Part shown: in pieces, positions 53,859 to 62,659 of the stretch | How the letters are laid out: every line of letters starts with the position of its first letter | How positions within the stretch are numbered: position 1 is the first letter of the stretch | Source of the DNA: Acidobacteriota bacterium | Lineage (GTDB): Bacteria; Acidobacteriota; Terriglobia; Bryobacterales; Bryobacteraceae | DNA length: 64,000 nucleotides | Direction of reading: 5' to 3' | Assembly: GCA_018268935.1 (NCBI GenBank) | Contig: JAFDVS010000005.1 | Location: forward strand, 27,209 to 91,208 | The notes under the pieces: generated by a model | Seen by the model: the letters and a program-made list of their open reading frames with translations, nothing else | The model's database searches: none | What the model was told of the DNA's origin: nothing | Translations under genes and position numbers: made by a program

Positions 53859-55130
53859 GTGCAGAACCTGCTCATTCTGCAAGGGCTAGAGGTTGGCTTC
53901 TCAATTGCAACCATTCATTGGCTAGCCGTGAACAGTTCACTCCAACGCTCGCTTCGCTGGCTCCTGCCGGGGGCGGCGCTGGCGATATCGGCGGTGCTGG
54001 TGCTGAGCGCTGTTCGCACCTTCGGCGAACTGGACCGCCAGCGCGGGGTTTTTCTCAAGAGCCGGATTGCATCGCTGGCCGGCCGACTGGAAACGTTGCC
54101 CCTGGGCAGCTCGAATGAGGTCTTGATCACGGAACTGAGCGAACAGGAGCCGGCTCTACTGCAGGTATCGGTACTGGATGCGCCAGGCGGTCCGCAGGAT
54201 CCGCTCCTTCCGCTCTGGACCGGTAATGAACTGTACCGGATGGAATCCACGATCGAAGGAGACCTGCGTATCTACCGCGCCTTCGTTCCATTTCATTCGG
54301 AAGGTGGACTGCGCCTGGCTCGCATCGACCTGGATGAATCGGCGGCCGATTTCCTCACGACACATGCCAGGCACAACGTGTGGATGTCCGTGGTCGCCGG
54401 ATTGTCTGCCACCTCGCTCGCGTTGGCCACAGCCTGGACTGCGAGGCGTGCGGCCAACGCCGAACAGCGCCAACTGGAATTGGAACACCTGGCGCATATC
54501 GGGACACTTTCTTCGGTGCTGGCCCATGAAATCCGCAACCCCTTAGGGACGGTGAAGGGCTTCGTGCAATTGCTGGGGGAGCGATTGGGCGGCGAGCACC
54601 GGGAATTGTTGGAACCCGTGGAAAGCGAGGTTTCGCGGCTGGAGAATCTGGTGCGGGATCTTTTGTTGTATGGCCGGCCGCCGCAGCCGGCGATGCGGGA
54701 GATTAGTGCGGAACAGGTTGCCAACACGGTGCGCGCGCATTTGCGTCACGACAAGCGCATGAAATGCATCCTGCACACAGAACCGGCAGTTTTCCAAACA
54801 GACCCTGCGCTGCTCGAACAGGCGTTGCTGAATGTGGTGCGCAACGCCGCCGAAGCAGCAGAGGGCAGGGAAGCGGCTACCGTCTCGCTCGACATCGCGG
54901 CCGACGGCAGGTGGGTGTATTTCCGGGTGGCCGATAACGGCCCCGGGTTGACTACTCAGGCAATGGAACACCTCTACGAGCCATTTTTCACCACCAAGTC
55001 TATTGGGACCGGGTTAGGACTGTCGATTACGCGCAAGCTGATCCGGGCGCTCGGCGGAGAATTCACCATTCGGAATCAGGCCGAAGGAGGTGCGTTGGCC
55101 GAAATCCGGCTGCCGCTCCAACCGGCCTAG
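53859..55130 (+). CDS. Membrane sensor histidine kinase (NtrB-type)
   Basis: 423 residues from GTG 53859 (an inner GTG at 53928 gives a cleaner N-terminal helix at WLLPGAALAISAVLVLSAV). A periplasmic region (about 55-170) and a second helix (174-194) precede HisKA with His223 in LAHEIRNPLGTVK and HATPase motifs NVVRNAAEAA, VADNGPGL and FFTTKSIGTGLGLS. It is followed nine bases later by its NtrC-type regulator. Confidence 0.88.
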   Translation: MQNLLILQGLEVGFSIATIHWLAVNSSLQRSLRWLLPGAALAISAVLVLSAVRTFGELDRQRGVFLKSRIASLAGRLETLPLGSSNEVLITELSEQEPALLQVSVLDAPGGPQDPLLPLWTGNELYRMESTIEGDLRIYRAFVPFHSEGGLRLARIDLDESAADFLTTHARHNVWMSVVAGLSATSLALATAWTARRAANAEQRQLELEHLAHIGTLSSVLAHEIRNPLGTVKGFVQLLGERLGGEHRELLEPVESEVSRLENLVRDLLLYGRPPQPAMREISAEQVANTVRAHLRHDKRMKCILHTEPAVFQTDPALLEQALLNVVRNAAEAAEGREAATVSLDIAADGRWVYFRVADNGPGLTTQAMEHLYEPFFTTKSIGTGLGLSITRKLIRALGGEFTIRNQAEGGALAEIRLPLQPA

Positions 55131-55139
55131 GAGGCGCTC

Positions 55140-56465
55140 ATGGAACACATCCTCATCGTCGACGACGACCCGGGGTTCCGCAGACTACTCGAAACCATCC
55201 TGCGGACGGAAGGCTATCAGATCACGACAGCCTCCTCAGTGGCCGAGGCTCTGGCGCAATGCCAGCAGCGGAAATTTCATCTCGTGGTGTGTGACCTGAA
55301 ATTGCCTGATGGAGAGGGACTGGCCGTATTGCGCTGGTCCAAGGAAAACGCCCCGGAAGTTCCGGTGGTGATGATTACCGCCTTCGCCAGCGTCGGCACG
55401 GCAGTAGATGCGATGAAGCTCGGCGCCGCCGATTACCTCGGCAAGCCCCTGAGCAGCCCCGACGAGTTGCGCATGGTGGTGCGCCGCGCGCTGGAAACTT
55501 CGCAGGTGGCCATGGAGCGCGATGTGCTTCGTGAGGAGCAGGCACGGCGATTCTCTTGCGACGCCATGGTGGCGGAAGATCCGCGCATGGTGGAGGTGCT
55601 GGAGCTGATGCGCAAAGTGGCGCCCACGGATGCCACTGTGTTAATCACCGGCGAGAGCGGCACAGGCAAAGAAGTAGTGGCGCGCTGCATTCACGATCAC
55701 AGTTCGCGCGCGGCTCATGCGTTCATTGCCGTGAACTGCGCGGCTTTGTCGCCGACTTTGATTGAAAGCGAATTGTTCGGACATGAGAGGGGATCGTTCA
55801 CCGGGGCTTCGGCGCAACATGTCGGCCGCTTCGAACGGGCGCACAAGGGCACGCTGTTCCTGGATGAAATCGGTGAGTTGGACGGCAATCTGCAGGCGAA
55901 GCTGCTCCGCGTGCTGCAGGAGAAGACGTTTGAACGTGTGGGCGGCATCCGCCAGATCAGCGCCGATGTGCGAGTCATCGCCGCCACGAATCGCGATCTT
56001 GCTGAGCAGGTGGAACAGAAGAAGTTCCGCGAGGATCTTTTCTACCGGCTGAATCTCTTCCCCATCGAGATTCCACCGCTGCGCGAGCGCGCCGGAGATA
56101 TCATCCCACTGGCCCGCCATTTCATTTCGCATGCGGCGCGCGTGATGAACAAGCCTGCCCTGCGGCTATCGAAAGAGGCTGAGGATGTGCTGTTGCAATA
56201 TCGGTGGCCGGGCAACGTGCGCGAACTGGAGAACCTGATGCAGCGCATGGCGATTCTCTGCGAACGCGAGATCGACCCCGATGACCTGCCGCTGGCGGCG
56301 GCGGGCGAAGCACGCCCGGTGCTGTTCAAGGATATTGAGAAACAGGCGATTCTTGGTGCGTTGAAGGACAACAGCGGCAACCGCACCCGCACGGCTCGGC
56401 AGTTGGGGATTAGTTTGCGGACCCTGCAGTACCGGCTGAAGGAGTATGGGGTAACGCAAAACTAG
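55140..56465 (+). CDS. Sigma-54-dependent NtrC-family response regulator (GSFTGA variant)
   Basis: 441 residues: receiver with Asp52 (VVCDLKLPD); AAA+ domain with GESGTGKE (171-178) and the RpoN-contact loop reading GSFTGA (218-223) in place of GAFTGA; Fis-type helix-turn-helix (TRTARQLGISLRTLQYRLKEY). Ser at the second loop position occurs naturally in some activators and need not abolish function. GGAGG lies just before the ATG. Coupled to the upstream kinase. Confidence 0.9.
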   Translation: MEHILIVDDDPGFRRLLETILRTEGYQITTASSVAEALAQCQQRKFHLVVCDLKLPDGEGLAVLRWSKENAPEVPVVMITAFASVGTAVDAMKLGAADYLGKPLSSPDELRMVVRRALETSQVAMERDVLREEQARRFSCDAMVAEDPRMVEVLELMRKVAPTDATVLITGESGTGKEVVARCIHDHSSRAAHAFIAVNCAALSPTLIESELFGHERGSFTGASAQHVGRFERAHKGTLFLDEIGELDGNLQAKLLRVLQEKTFERVGGIRQISADVRVIAATNRDLAEQVEQKKFREDLFYRLNLFPIEIPPLRERAGDIIPLARHFISHAARVMNKPALRLSKEAEDVLLQYRWPGNVRELENLMQRMAILCEREIDPDDLPLAAAGEARPVLFKDIEKQAILGALKDNSGNRTRTARQLGISLRTLQYRLKEYGVTQN

Positions 56466-56500
56466 CCGCTTGGGGTCCGTGCGCTATCATCGCTTAGCGT

Positions 56501-59500
56501 ATGGATCTACCCGTTACCGCTTTGCTCACCGCCGCCCTGACGGGCATGAAGTGGCTGGCTCGCAACTCGCAGAGCAAGCCGGATCTGGGCAGCGATAAAT
56601 CACTCGCCGCTGAGTTGGCGGAAGTGTTGGTGAGCGCTGTGCTGGGGAACCGTGCCGACGCCGCGGCCGCCGGTTGGCTGGCGCGGATGAAGAAGCATTG
56701 GGTGCGGGTGGATGTGGATGGGAATCACGATCTGCTGCGTGCAGTGACGATGGCTTCGTGGTTTGCGTCGTATCGCGTGGGGTTGGAGTATGGCTCGGTG
56801 CGGAACCTGCAGACGGAGCACTGGTCGGATCGACTGCAGGTGGGGGATCATCTGCGGCGCTGGCTGCGGCGGCCGTGTGCTTCGGCTTCGTCCCTGTTTC
56901 GCGAGGCGGAGGCGCAGTGGTTGGATCGCTATCTGCCCGGTGTGTTGCAGGAGTTGGATCGCGCGGCGAGTGAGGATTGGCAGGCTCCGGATGGGGAGAC
57001 CGAGTTGGCTCGGGTGACGGAGTCTTTGCCGGATGGGGATGCTGAGTCTGTGCTGGGGCGGCGGTTGACTGCTGAGGCGTTAGAGGATGTTCGAGCGCGT
57101 TGGGGGGATGCGCCGGCGGGGTTTGTGCATGCCTTTGAGCGGGATTGGTTCCGGTTGTTTTGCGCGGCGTTTCAGGCGCGGTTGAAGGATGATCAGCGGG
57201 TGGCGAATATCTTCTTCGCAGGGCAGCTTGCGGCGTTGCGGAGTGCTCCGGGCGGGGCGCTGTTGCAGGATTCGGCGTTGACGGCGCTGCGCGGGTGGTT
57301 GGATTCGGTGCTGGATGAAGTTCGGGATGTGCATGCGACGCTACGGGAGTTTCGTGAGGAGTATCGGCGGGACCGTGCGCGGGTTTTGGTGGAGGAGTAT
57401 CCGCCGCCGGATCTGCCACCTGTGGTGGATGGCTTGTTGCCGCCGCCGGTGAAACTGCCGCCACGGAGTTGCTTCAACTTCGCGTCGATGGGCGATCGGT
57501 TTGTCGGGCGTAGTGCGGAGATATGGCAAGTGCATCGTGCGTTGGAGGGTGGGTCTTGCGTGATCAGCGGCGGGCCTGGGTTTGGGAAGTCGCAACTGGC
57601 GATTGAGTATGCGCACCGGTTTGGACGCTTCTATCCGGGTGGCGTTTATTGGGTGGAGGCCGAGGGCGGGAAGAAAGGGGCGGAAGGCCGGCGCGTGTTT
57701 GTGCGGCAGATGAAGGTGTTTCTCGAAGCCTCGATTGATGACAGCCTGGATCTGGATGTGCAGTTGACGCTGCTGTGGCGCAAGGTGGCGGGGCTTGGCG
57801 CGCGGGCGCTGGTGGTGCTGAATAACTTTCGCGAGTCGGAGGAACTGCGTCCGTATCTGCCTGCGGATGTGTCGGTGGCGGCGGTGTTGGTGACGACGCG
57901 GCGGCGTGGGTTGGCTGCGGCTGAGGTGCCGCTGGATTCGTTTAGCGCCGAGGAGTCGCTGGCACTGCTGAATTCAGGGGAGCGCGAGTACACGATGGAG
58001 TCGGCGGGTGTGCTGATTGATGCGCTGGGCGGAATGCCTTTAGCTTTGGAGCTTGCTCGTGGTGTGTTGGAGGCGGAGCCGTCGTTGTCTGTGCTGCGGT
58101 TCATGGAGAGATTGGTGGGGGCGGCGGAAGGTTGGCAGGAGTTCGCGAAGTATCACGAAGGTCTGCCCTCGCGGCATGTGAAGGATATTGCGGCGACGAT
58201 CCGGTTGAGTTGGGATTCAATTCAGGAAGACGATGCGCGGGATGTGTTGCAGGCGATGTCGCTGCTTGCGCCGGAACCTGTGCCGTTGCGTGTGCTGGAG
58301 CATATCCCGTGGTTCTCCGGTGAGGAAGGGAAGGAGGATTTGCTGGCCTCGGTGGATGAGTTGGTGAATCTGTCGTTGCTGGAGCGAGTGGATCTGGGTG
58401 AAGGGGAACAAGCGGTGCAGGCGCATCGGATGGTGCTGGAGTTTGTGCGGCGGTCGGAGCCGGCGGAGTACAGCATGTTTGAGCGAGTGCTGGAGGGTGC
58501 GGTGGCGGAGATGCGGTTCATCTTCGATCAGCGGGGGATTGTGGAGAATGCCCGGTGGCTGGCTTGGATTCAGCCGCATGCACTGTTGCTTGTGGAGTCG
58601 GAGCGGTGTGGTGCGGCGAGCAAGTTGTCGTTGGCTGAGTCGATTGGCGAGTATGAGGAGTTTCTCGGGCACTATGAGGAGGCTCTCTATTGGGCTCAGA
58701 TGTCGTTAGACTTGGCGCAGAGGCATTTTCGGCAAGAGCCTTGGAGAATCGCCAAGACCCGAGGGACGTTGGCTTGGCTGCACCAGTTACTTGGGCACTA
58801 CATTAAGGCGGAGATGTTGGCGCGGGAGGTTTTGCGCTACTGGGAGAAAGCGGCGTCTCCGGGTGACGTGGCCATCGCATCCGCGCAATGCGCATTGGGG
58901 GAGATTGTGTCGCACCTGGGAAGGTACGAAGAGGCGAGGAAACTGCTGCAAGGGGCGCTGGCGGCAGAGAAGGCAGCGTATCCGGAAGGGCACCCGGAGA
59001 TCGCCGTGAGTCAGCACGCATTGGGGAAAGTGTTGTCGGAGCTCGGGAGGTACGAAGAGGCGAGGAAACTGCTGGAGGAGTCGCTGGCGGCCACGAAGGC
59101 GGTGTATCCGGAGGGGCACCCGTCGATCGCCGTGGGTCAGCACGATTTGGGTAGAGTGTTGTCGAATCTGGGGAGGTACGAAGAGGCGAGGAAGCTGCTG
59201 GAGGAGTCGCTGGCGGCCACGAAGGCGGCGTATCCAGAGGGGCACCCGCACATCGCCGTGAGTCAGCACGTATTGGGGGAAGTGTTGTCGAAACTGGGGA
59301 GTTACGAAGAGGCGCGAAAACTGCTGGAAGAGGCGGTGGCGGCCACGAAGGCGGCGTATCCGGCGGGGCACCCGTACATCGCCATAAGTCTGGTTGCTCT
59401 GGGGCGTGTCCTGCTGTATCTGGGGGATTCCGGGCTGGCAGCGCCACTCATTCAAACCGCATTACCAATGTTGGAAGCCGCTTATCCAGGAGGGCATGAG

Positions 59501-59683
59501 CATATCGTTCGGGCGCGCGCCTATGTCGGGCTAGTGGAGATCCTTGACGGGCGCGCCGCATCAGGCTGGGAGCGGCTGCGTGAGGCGCAGGCGCAATTGG
59601 AGGAACGCCTGGGCACGGGCCATTACTATTGCAGGCAATTGCGCAGTGACCTGGAGCGGTTGCTGCAAGCGCCTCAAGGTTAG
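56501..59683 (+). CDS. STAND (NB-ARC-like) ATPase with C-terminal TPR array
   Basis: 1060 residues. Residues 1-330 are a mostly helical region that I do not recognise, possibly an effector. VGRSAEIWQVHRAL leads into the NTPase: Walker A GGPGFGKS (357-364), a Walker B position reading LVVLNNFRE (about 437-445) where NB-ARC proteins normally have two Asp, sensor VLVTTRRRG (462-470), and GLPLA-type GGMPLALELA (510-519). Six TPR units follow; four are 42-residue near-copies (GRYEEARKLLEESLAATKA) forming a KLC-like sensor. The coding strand is G-rich, with many TTG, GTG and GGT codons, unlike its C-ending neighbours, hinting at transfer. Such proteins often sense ligands or phage components. Confidence 0.8.
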   Translation: MDLPVTALLTAALTGMKWLARNSQSKPDLGSDKSLAAELAEVLVSAVLGNRADAAAAGWLARMKKHWVRVDVDGNHDLLRAVTMASWFASYRVGLEYGSVRNLQTEHWSDRLQVGDHLRRWLRRPCASASSLFREAEAQWLDRYLPGVLQELDRAASEDWQAPDGETELARVTESLPDGDAESVLGRRLTAEALEDVRARWGDAPAGFVHAFERDWFRLFCAAFQARLKDDQRVANIFFAGQLAALRSAPGGALLQDSALTALRGWLDSVLDEVRDVHATLREFREEYRRDRARVLVEEYPPPDLPPVVDGLLPPPVKLPPRSCFNFASMGDRFVGRSAEIWQVHRALEGGSCVISGGPGFGKSQLAIEYAHRFGRFYPGGVYWVEAEGGKKGAEGRRVFVRQMKVFLEASIDDSLDLDVQLTLLWRKVAGLGARALVVLNNFRESEELRPYLPADVSVAAVLVTTRRRGLAAAEVPLDSFSAEESLALLNSGEREYTMESAGVLIDALGGMPLALELARGVLEAEPSLSVLRFMERLVGAAEGWQEFAKYHEGLPSRHVKDIAATIRLSWDSIQEDDARDVLQAMSLLAPEPVPLRVLEHIPWFSGEEGKEDLLASVDELVNLSLLERVDLGEGEQAVQAHRMVLEFVRRSEPAEYSMFERVLEGAVAEMRFIFDQRGIVENARWLAWIQPHALLLVESERCGAASKLSLAESIGEYEEFLGHYEEALYWAQMSLDLAQRHFRQEPWRIAKTRGTLAWLHQLLGHYIKAEMLAREVLRYWEKAASPGDVAIASAQCALGEIVSHLGRYEEARKLLQGALAAEKAAYPEGHPEIAVSQHALGKVLSELGRYEEARKLLEESLAATKAVYPEGHPSIAVGQHDLGRVLSNLGRYEEARKLLEESLAATKAAYPEGHPHIAVSQHVLGEVLSKLGSYEEARKLLEEAVAATKAAYPAGHPYIAISLVALGRVLLYLGDSGLAAPLIQTALPMLEAAYPGGHEHIVRARAYVGLVEILDGRAASGWERLREAQAQLEERLGTGHYYCRQLRSDLERLLQAPQG
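58919..59422 (+). repeat. Four tandem 126-bp TPR repeats
   Basis: Exact 126-base units at 58919, 59045, 59171 and 59297 each encode one 42-residue TPR. Units 2 and 3 are almost identical at the DNA level, including synonymous positions, so the array has expanded recently. Two older, diverged units precede it (from about 58667). Confidence 0.85.
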
Positions 59684-59706
59684 CCGGTGCAGGCTACAAT
59701 GGGCTC

Positions 59707-59922
59707 ATGGTGCTCAGTCCACAGGAAGAGGCGCTGATTCGCGTGGTTCGTACGCTTCCGCCGGAAGAGACCGTGCGCATGATTCATTGGGCGAACCAAT
59801 TGTGCGAGGTGGCGCAGGGGGAGCGCATTCAATGGTCGGATTCCTGGAGCGATGAAGATGTTGCCGATGCCGCCAGGGCGTCGCTCCAACAGTTTGATGA
59901 TGCGGAGCAAGAAGGCACTTGA
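59707..59922 (+). CDS. Small putative antitoxin
   Basis: 71 residues, acidic and helical (LSPQEEALIRVVRTLPPEE, ending SWSDEDVADAARASLQQFDDAEQEG). The C-terminal segment WSDEDVADAA resembles MazE/AbrB-partner C-termini that wrap the toxin. Its stop overlaps the start of a MazF-like gene (TTGA), as in toxin-antitoxin operons. It follows the STAND gene by 23 bases, so all three may be co-transcribed. Confidence 0.7.
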   Translation: MVLSPQEEALIRVVRTLPPEETVRMIHWANQLCEVAQGERIQWSDSWSDEDVADAARASLQQFDDAEQEGT

Positions 59923-60254
59923 GGCCCGGTGACGTCGTGATCGCGGCCTTCCCTGGTGTGCAGGAAACGAAGGCTCGACCCGCTGTCGTGCTATCGACAG
60001 AGGAATACCACCGCTTCCGGCCCGATGTCATCCTCGGGATGATTACCACGCAGAGCCCCAGAAGCTACGCGCCATCGGATCACCTGCTCACGCACTGGCG
60101 AGAGGCTGGGCTGCATGCTCCATCGTATTTCCGGCTGTTCGTGGTGACTCTGCCGCAGAGTAAAGTCCGCGTCACGGGACGGCTTTCGGACGCGGACTGG
60201 TCCTCTGTGCAGCGTTGCATGCAAAGCGGGCTGGACCCGATATCAGGCGGCTAG
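59919..60254 (+). CDS. PemK/MazF-family toxin
   Basis: 111 residues from TTG 59919. The MazF hallmarks are clear: [31 protein letters not shown] and [10 protein letters not shown]. These put the catalytic Arg in KARPAVV and Thr in MITTQ in place. It would act as a sequence-specific mRNA endonuclease until neutralised by the upstream small protein. The 3' end overlaps lon by 12 bases. Confidence 0.85.
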   Translation: MRPGDVVIAAFPGVQETKARPAVVLSTEEYHRFRPDVILGMITTQSPRSYAPSDHLLTHWREAGLHAPSYFRLFVVTLPQSKVRVTGRLSDADWSSVQRCMQSGLDPISGG

Positions 60255-62591
60255 GGATACCCGTTCCGCCAACTGCGGAATCAACGCCGCGATCACCTGC
60301 TGCACGCGCTCGACGGGCACGAACTCCATCTCCGCGCGCACGTTTTCCGGCAGATCCCGCAGGTCTTTCACATTCGCCTTCGGCAACACAATCCGGCGAA
60401 TTCCCGCGCGCCGCGCCGCCAGCACCTTTTCCTTGATGCCGCCAATCGGCAGCACTAGGCCGGTGAGCGTCACCTCGCCCGTCATCGCCGTATCGCCACG
60501 GGCCGCGATCCCCGTGTAGAGCGACGCCAGCGCCACCGTCATCGTGATGCCGGCCGACGGACCATCCTTCGGCACCGCCCCGGCAGGCACGTGGACATGC
60601 ACTCCCGCTTCCTTGAACTTCTGCGTGTCGATGCCATATTCCTTGGCATGCGACCACAGATAGCTGCGGGCGGCGCGCGCCGATTCCTGCATCACATCGC
60701 CTAACTGCCCGGTGAGGATCATGTCCTTGCCATCGGGCAACAGCGTCGCTTCGATGTAGAGCATGTCGCCGCCGGTCTCGGTCCAAGCCAGGCCCGCGGC
60801 CACCCCCGGTTGCAGGTCGCGCCGCATCTCTTCGAGATGGAACGGCTCCGGCCCGAGGAACTCGACGACATCTTCGGGCTTCACTTGCAGCGCGCTGCCA
60901 TTGCCCTCAGCCACCTTCAGCGCTACCTTGCGGGCGATGCGGCCGACGTTCTGCTCCAGGCGCCGCAATCCGGCTTCGCGCGTGTAGTTGCGGATCAGCG
61001 ATTCGAGCGCTGCGTCCGTGAACGTCACTTCTTCCGGATTCAGTCCCGTCTCTTTGAGCTGCCGCGGCAGAATGTACTTCCGCGCGATCTCGATCTTCTC
61101 TTCCTCGCTGTAGCCCGAGAGGCGCAGGATCTCCATGCGGTCGAGCAGCGGGCGCGGAATCGACTCCAACCCGTTCGCCGTGGCGATGAACATCACCTTC
61201 GACAAATCGAGCGGCAGATCGAGATAGTTATCGCGGAACTTGTTGTTCTGTTCGGGGTCGAGAATTTCGAGCAGCGCCGCCGACGGGTCGCCGCGATAGT
61301 CGCGTCCAAGCTTGTCCACTTCATCGAGCAGCACTACCGGGTTCGACGCTCCGGCGCGGCGCAGCGCCTGCACCACGCGGCCCGGCATCGCACCGATATA
61401 CGTGCGCCGGTGCCCGCGCAGTTCCGCTTCATCATGCAAGCCGCCGACGCTGAACCGCTCGAACTTGCGTCCAATGGCCCGTGCGATCGACTGGCCCAGC
61501 GACGTCTTTCCCGTTCCGGGAGGGCCGACGAAGCACAGGATCGGCGCCTTGGCAGAAGGGTTCAGCTTGAGCACGGCGAGGTGCTCCAGGATTCGCCCCT
61601 TCACTTCCTTCAGGTTGTAGTGATCTTCATCGAGAATGCGACGCGCGTTGGCGATGTCGAGGTTGTCTTCGGTGTACTTCTTCCACGGCAGCTCCAGCAC
61701 GAAGTCGAGATAGGTGCGGATCACGTGGTAATCGGGCGAGGAGTTCGGCAGCTTCTCCAGCCGCTTCAGTTCACGCTCGGCTTCCTTGCGGACCTCATCC
61801 GGCAACTCGGCTTTGGCCAGTTGCTCTTTGAGCGTTTCGATTTCGGATTGATCGCCACCCTTGTCCCCCAGTTCGGCCTGAATGGCGCGCAGTTGCTGGC
61901 GCAGCAGGTATTCGCGCTGCTCCTTGTTGATCTCCGTGCGCGCTTCGGTGGTGATCTTGTTGCGCAGCTCCAGCACCTGCACCTCATAAGAAAGGTAGGT
62001 GTGCATCATGCGCAACGCGTCCAGCCGCGTCGAAGCTTCGAGCAGCGCCTGTCCCTTCTGCAGATCAAGGCTCAACATCGATGCGACGAGAAACACCAGC
62101 CGCATCGGATCGTCGGTGCCCGAGAGCAGCCGGTCGAGTTCCATCTGCCCCTGGTTCTGCGCCAACTGGATCGCGCGAGTGGTCAGTTCGGTTACGGCGC
62201 GGTGCAGCGCTTCCACTTCGGCGCCCGTATCTTCAGGCAGAGGAAGCGGGCGGAAGCGCACCACCGGGTATTCGCCTTCGCTCTCTACCTTGATCACCAC
62301 GATGCGTTCCACACCGAGGCAGAACACCTCCATGTGATCCTCACCCTTGGAGAAACGCCGGATGATGGCCCGCGTACCGATGGTGTAGAGGTCGTCCTGC
62401 GACGGCTCCTCGGTTTCCGGTGTGCGCTGGGCCACCAGAATGATCTCCTGCTCTTCGCTAGCCAGTGCGGCATTCACCGCCGCCACTGACTGCGCTCTGC
62501 CCACTGTCAAGGGAAGAAGCAGATGCGGGAACAGCACTACATTCTTCAACGGCAGCAACGGCAGCTCGCGGACCTGATTTTCCTTTTCCAT
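60243..62591 (-). CDS. lon: Lon ATP-dependent serine protease
   Basis: 782 residues from ATG 62589-62591, preceded by GAGGAAG; a longer reading to 62648 adds 19 residues unlike Lon. N-terminal LonSB domain ([18 protein letters not shown]), AAA+ module with GPPGTGKTS and [11 protein letters not shown], and the protease domain with catalytic Ser679 in KDGPSAG and Lys720 in GGIKEK. It degrades misfolded and regulatory proteins, including many antitoxins. It lies next to a MazF-type module and 68 bases downstream of clpB on the same strand, so a shared transcript is possible. Confidence 0.95.
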   Translation of the reverse strand: MEKENQVRELPLLPLKNVVLFPHLLLPLTVGRAQSVAAVNAALASEEQEIILVAQRTPETEEPSQDDLYTIGTRAIIRRFSKGEDHMEVFCLGVERIVVIKVESEGEYPVVRFRPLPLPEDTGAEVEALHRAVTELTTRAIQLAQNQGQMELDRLLSGTDDPMRLVFLVASMLSLDLQKGQALLEASTRLDALRMMHTYLSYEVQVLELRNKITTEARTEINKEQREYLLRQQLRAIQAELGDKGGDQSEIETLKEQLAKAELPDEVRKEAERELKRLEKLPNSSPDYHVIRTYLDFVLELPWKKYTEDNLDIANARRILDEDHYNLKEVKGRILEHLAVLKLNPSAKAPILCFVGPPGTGKTSLGQSIARAIGRKFERFSVGGLHDEAELRGHRRTYIGAMPGRVVQALRRAGASNPVVLLDEVDKLGRDYRGDPSAALLEILDPEQNNKFRDNYLDLPLDLSKVMFIATANGLESIPRPLLDRMEILRLSGYSEEEKIEIARKYILPRQLKETGLNPEEVTFTDAALESLIRNYTREAGLRRLEQNVGRIARKVALKVAEGNGSALQVKPEDVVEFLGPEPFHLEEMRRDLQPGVAAGLAWTETGGDMLYIEATLLPDGKDMILTGQLGDVMQESARAARSYLWSHAKEYGIDTQKFKEAGVHVHVPAGAVPKDGPSAGITMTVALASLYTGIAARGDTAMTGEVTLTGLVLPIGGIKEKVLAARRAGIRRIVLPKANVKDLRDLPENVRAEMEFVPVERVQQVIAALIPQLAERVSLAA

Positions 62592-62659
62592 ATTGTTCAA
62601 CGCTTCCTCTCTTCTTAATAGACGCAGGATGGCCCGCTTTGGACGCAACTTGCTACAAC

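Noticed and set aside
56526..57464. Pro/Ala/Thr-rich frame opposite the STAND gene
   Set aside because: An artefact of the G-rich coding strand; no motif or start signal.
58919..59422. Tandem repeats considered as a CRISPR-like or satellite array
   Set aside because: Units are head-to-tail, in frame and encode TPRs without spacers.
60810..62489. 559-codon open frame on the + strand antisense to lon
   Set aside because: It lies entirely inside lon, has no ribosome-binding site and an Arg/His/Gln-rich composition typical of a GC-rich shadow frame.
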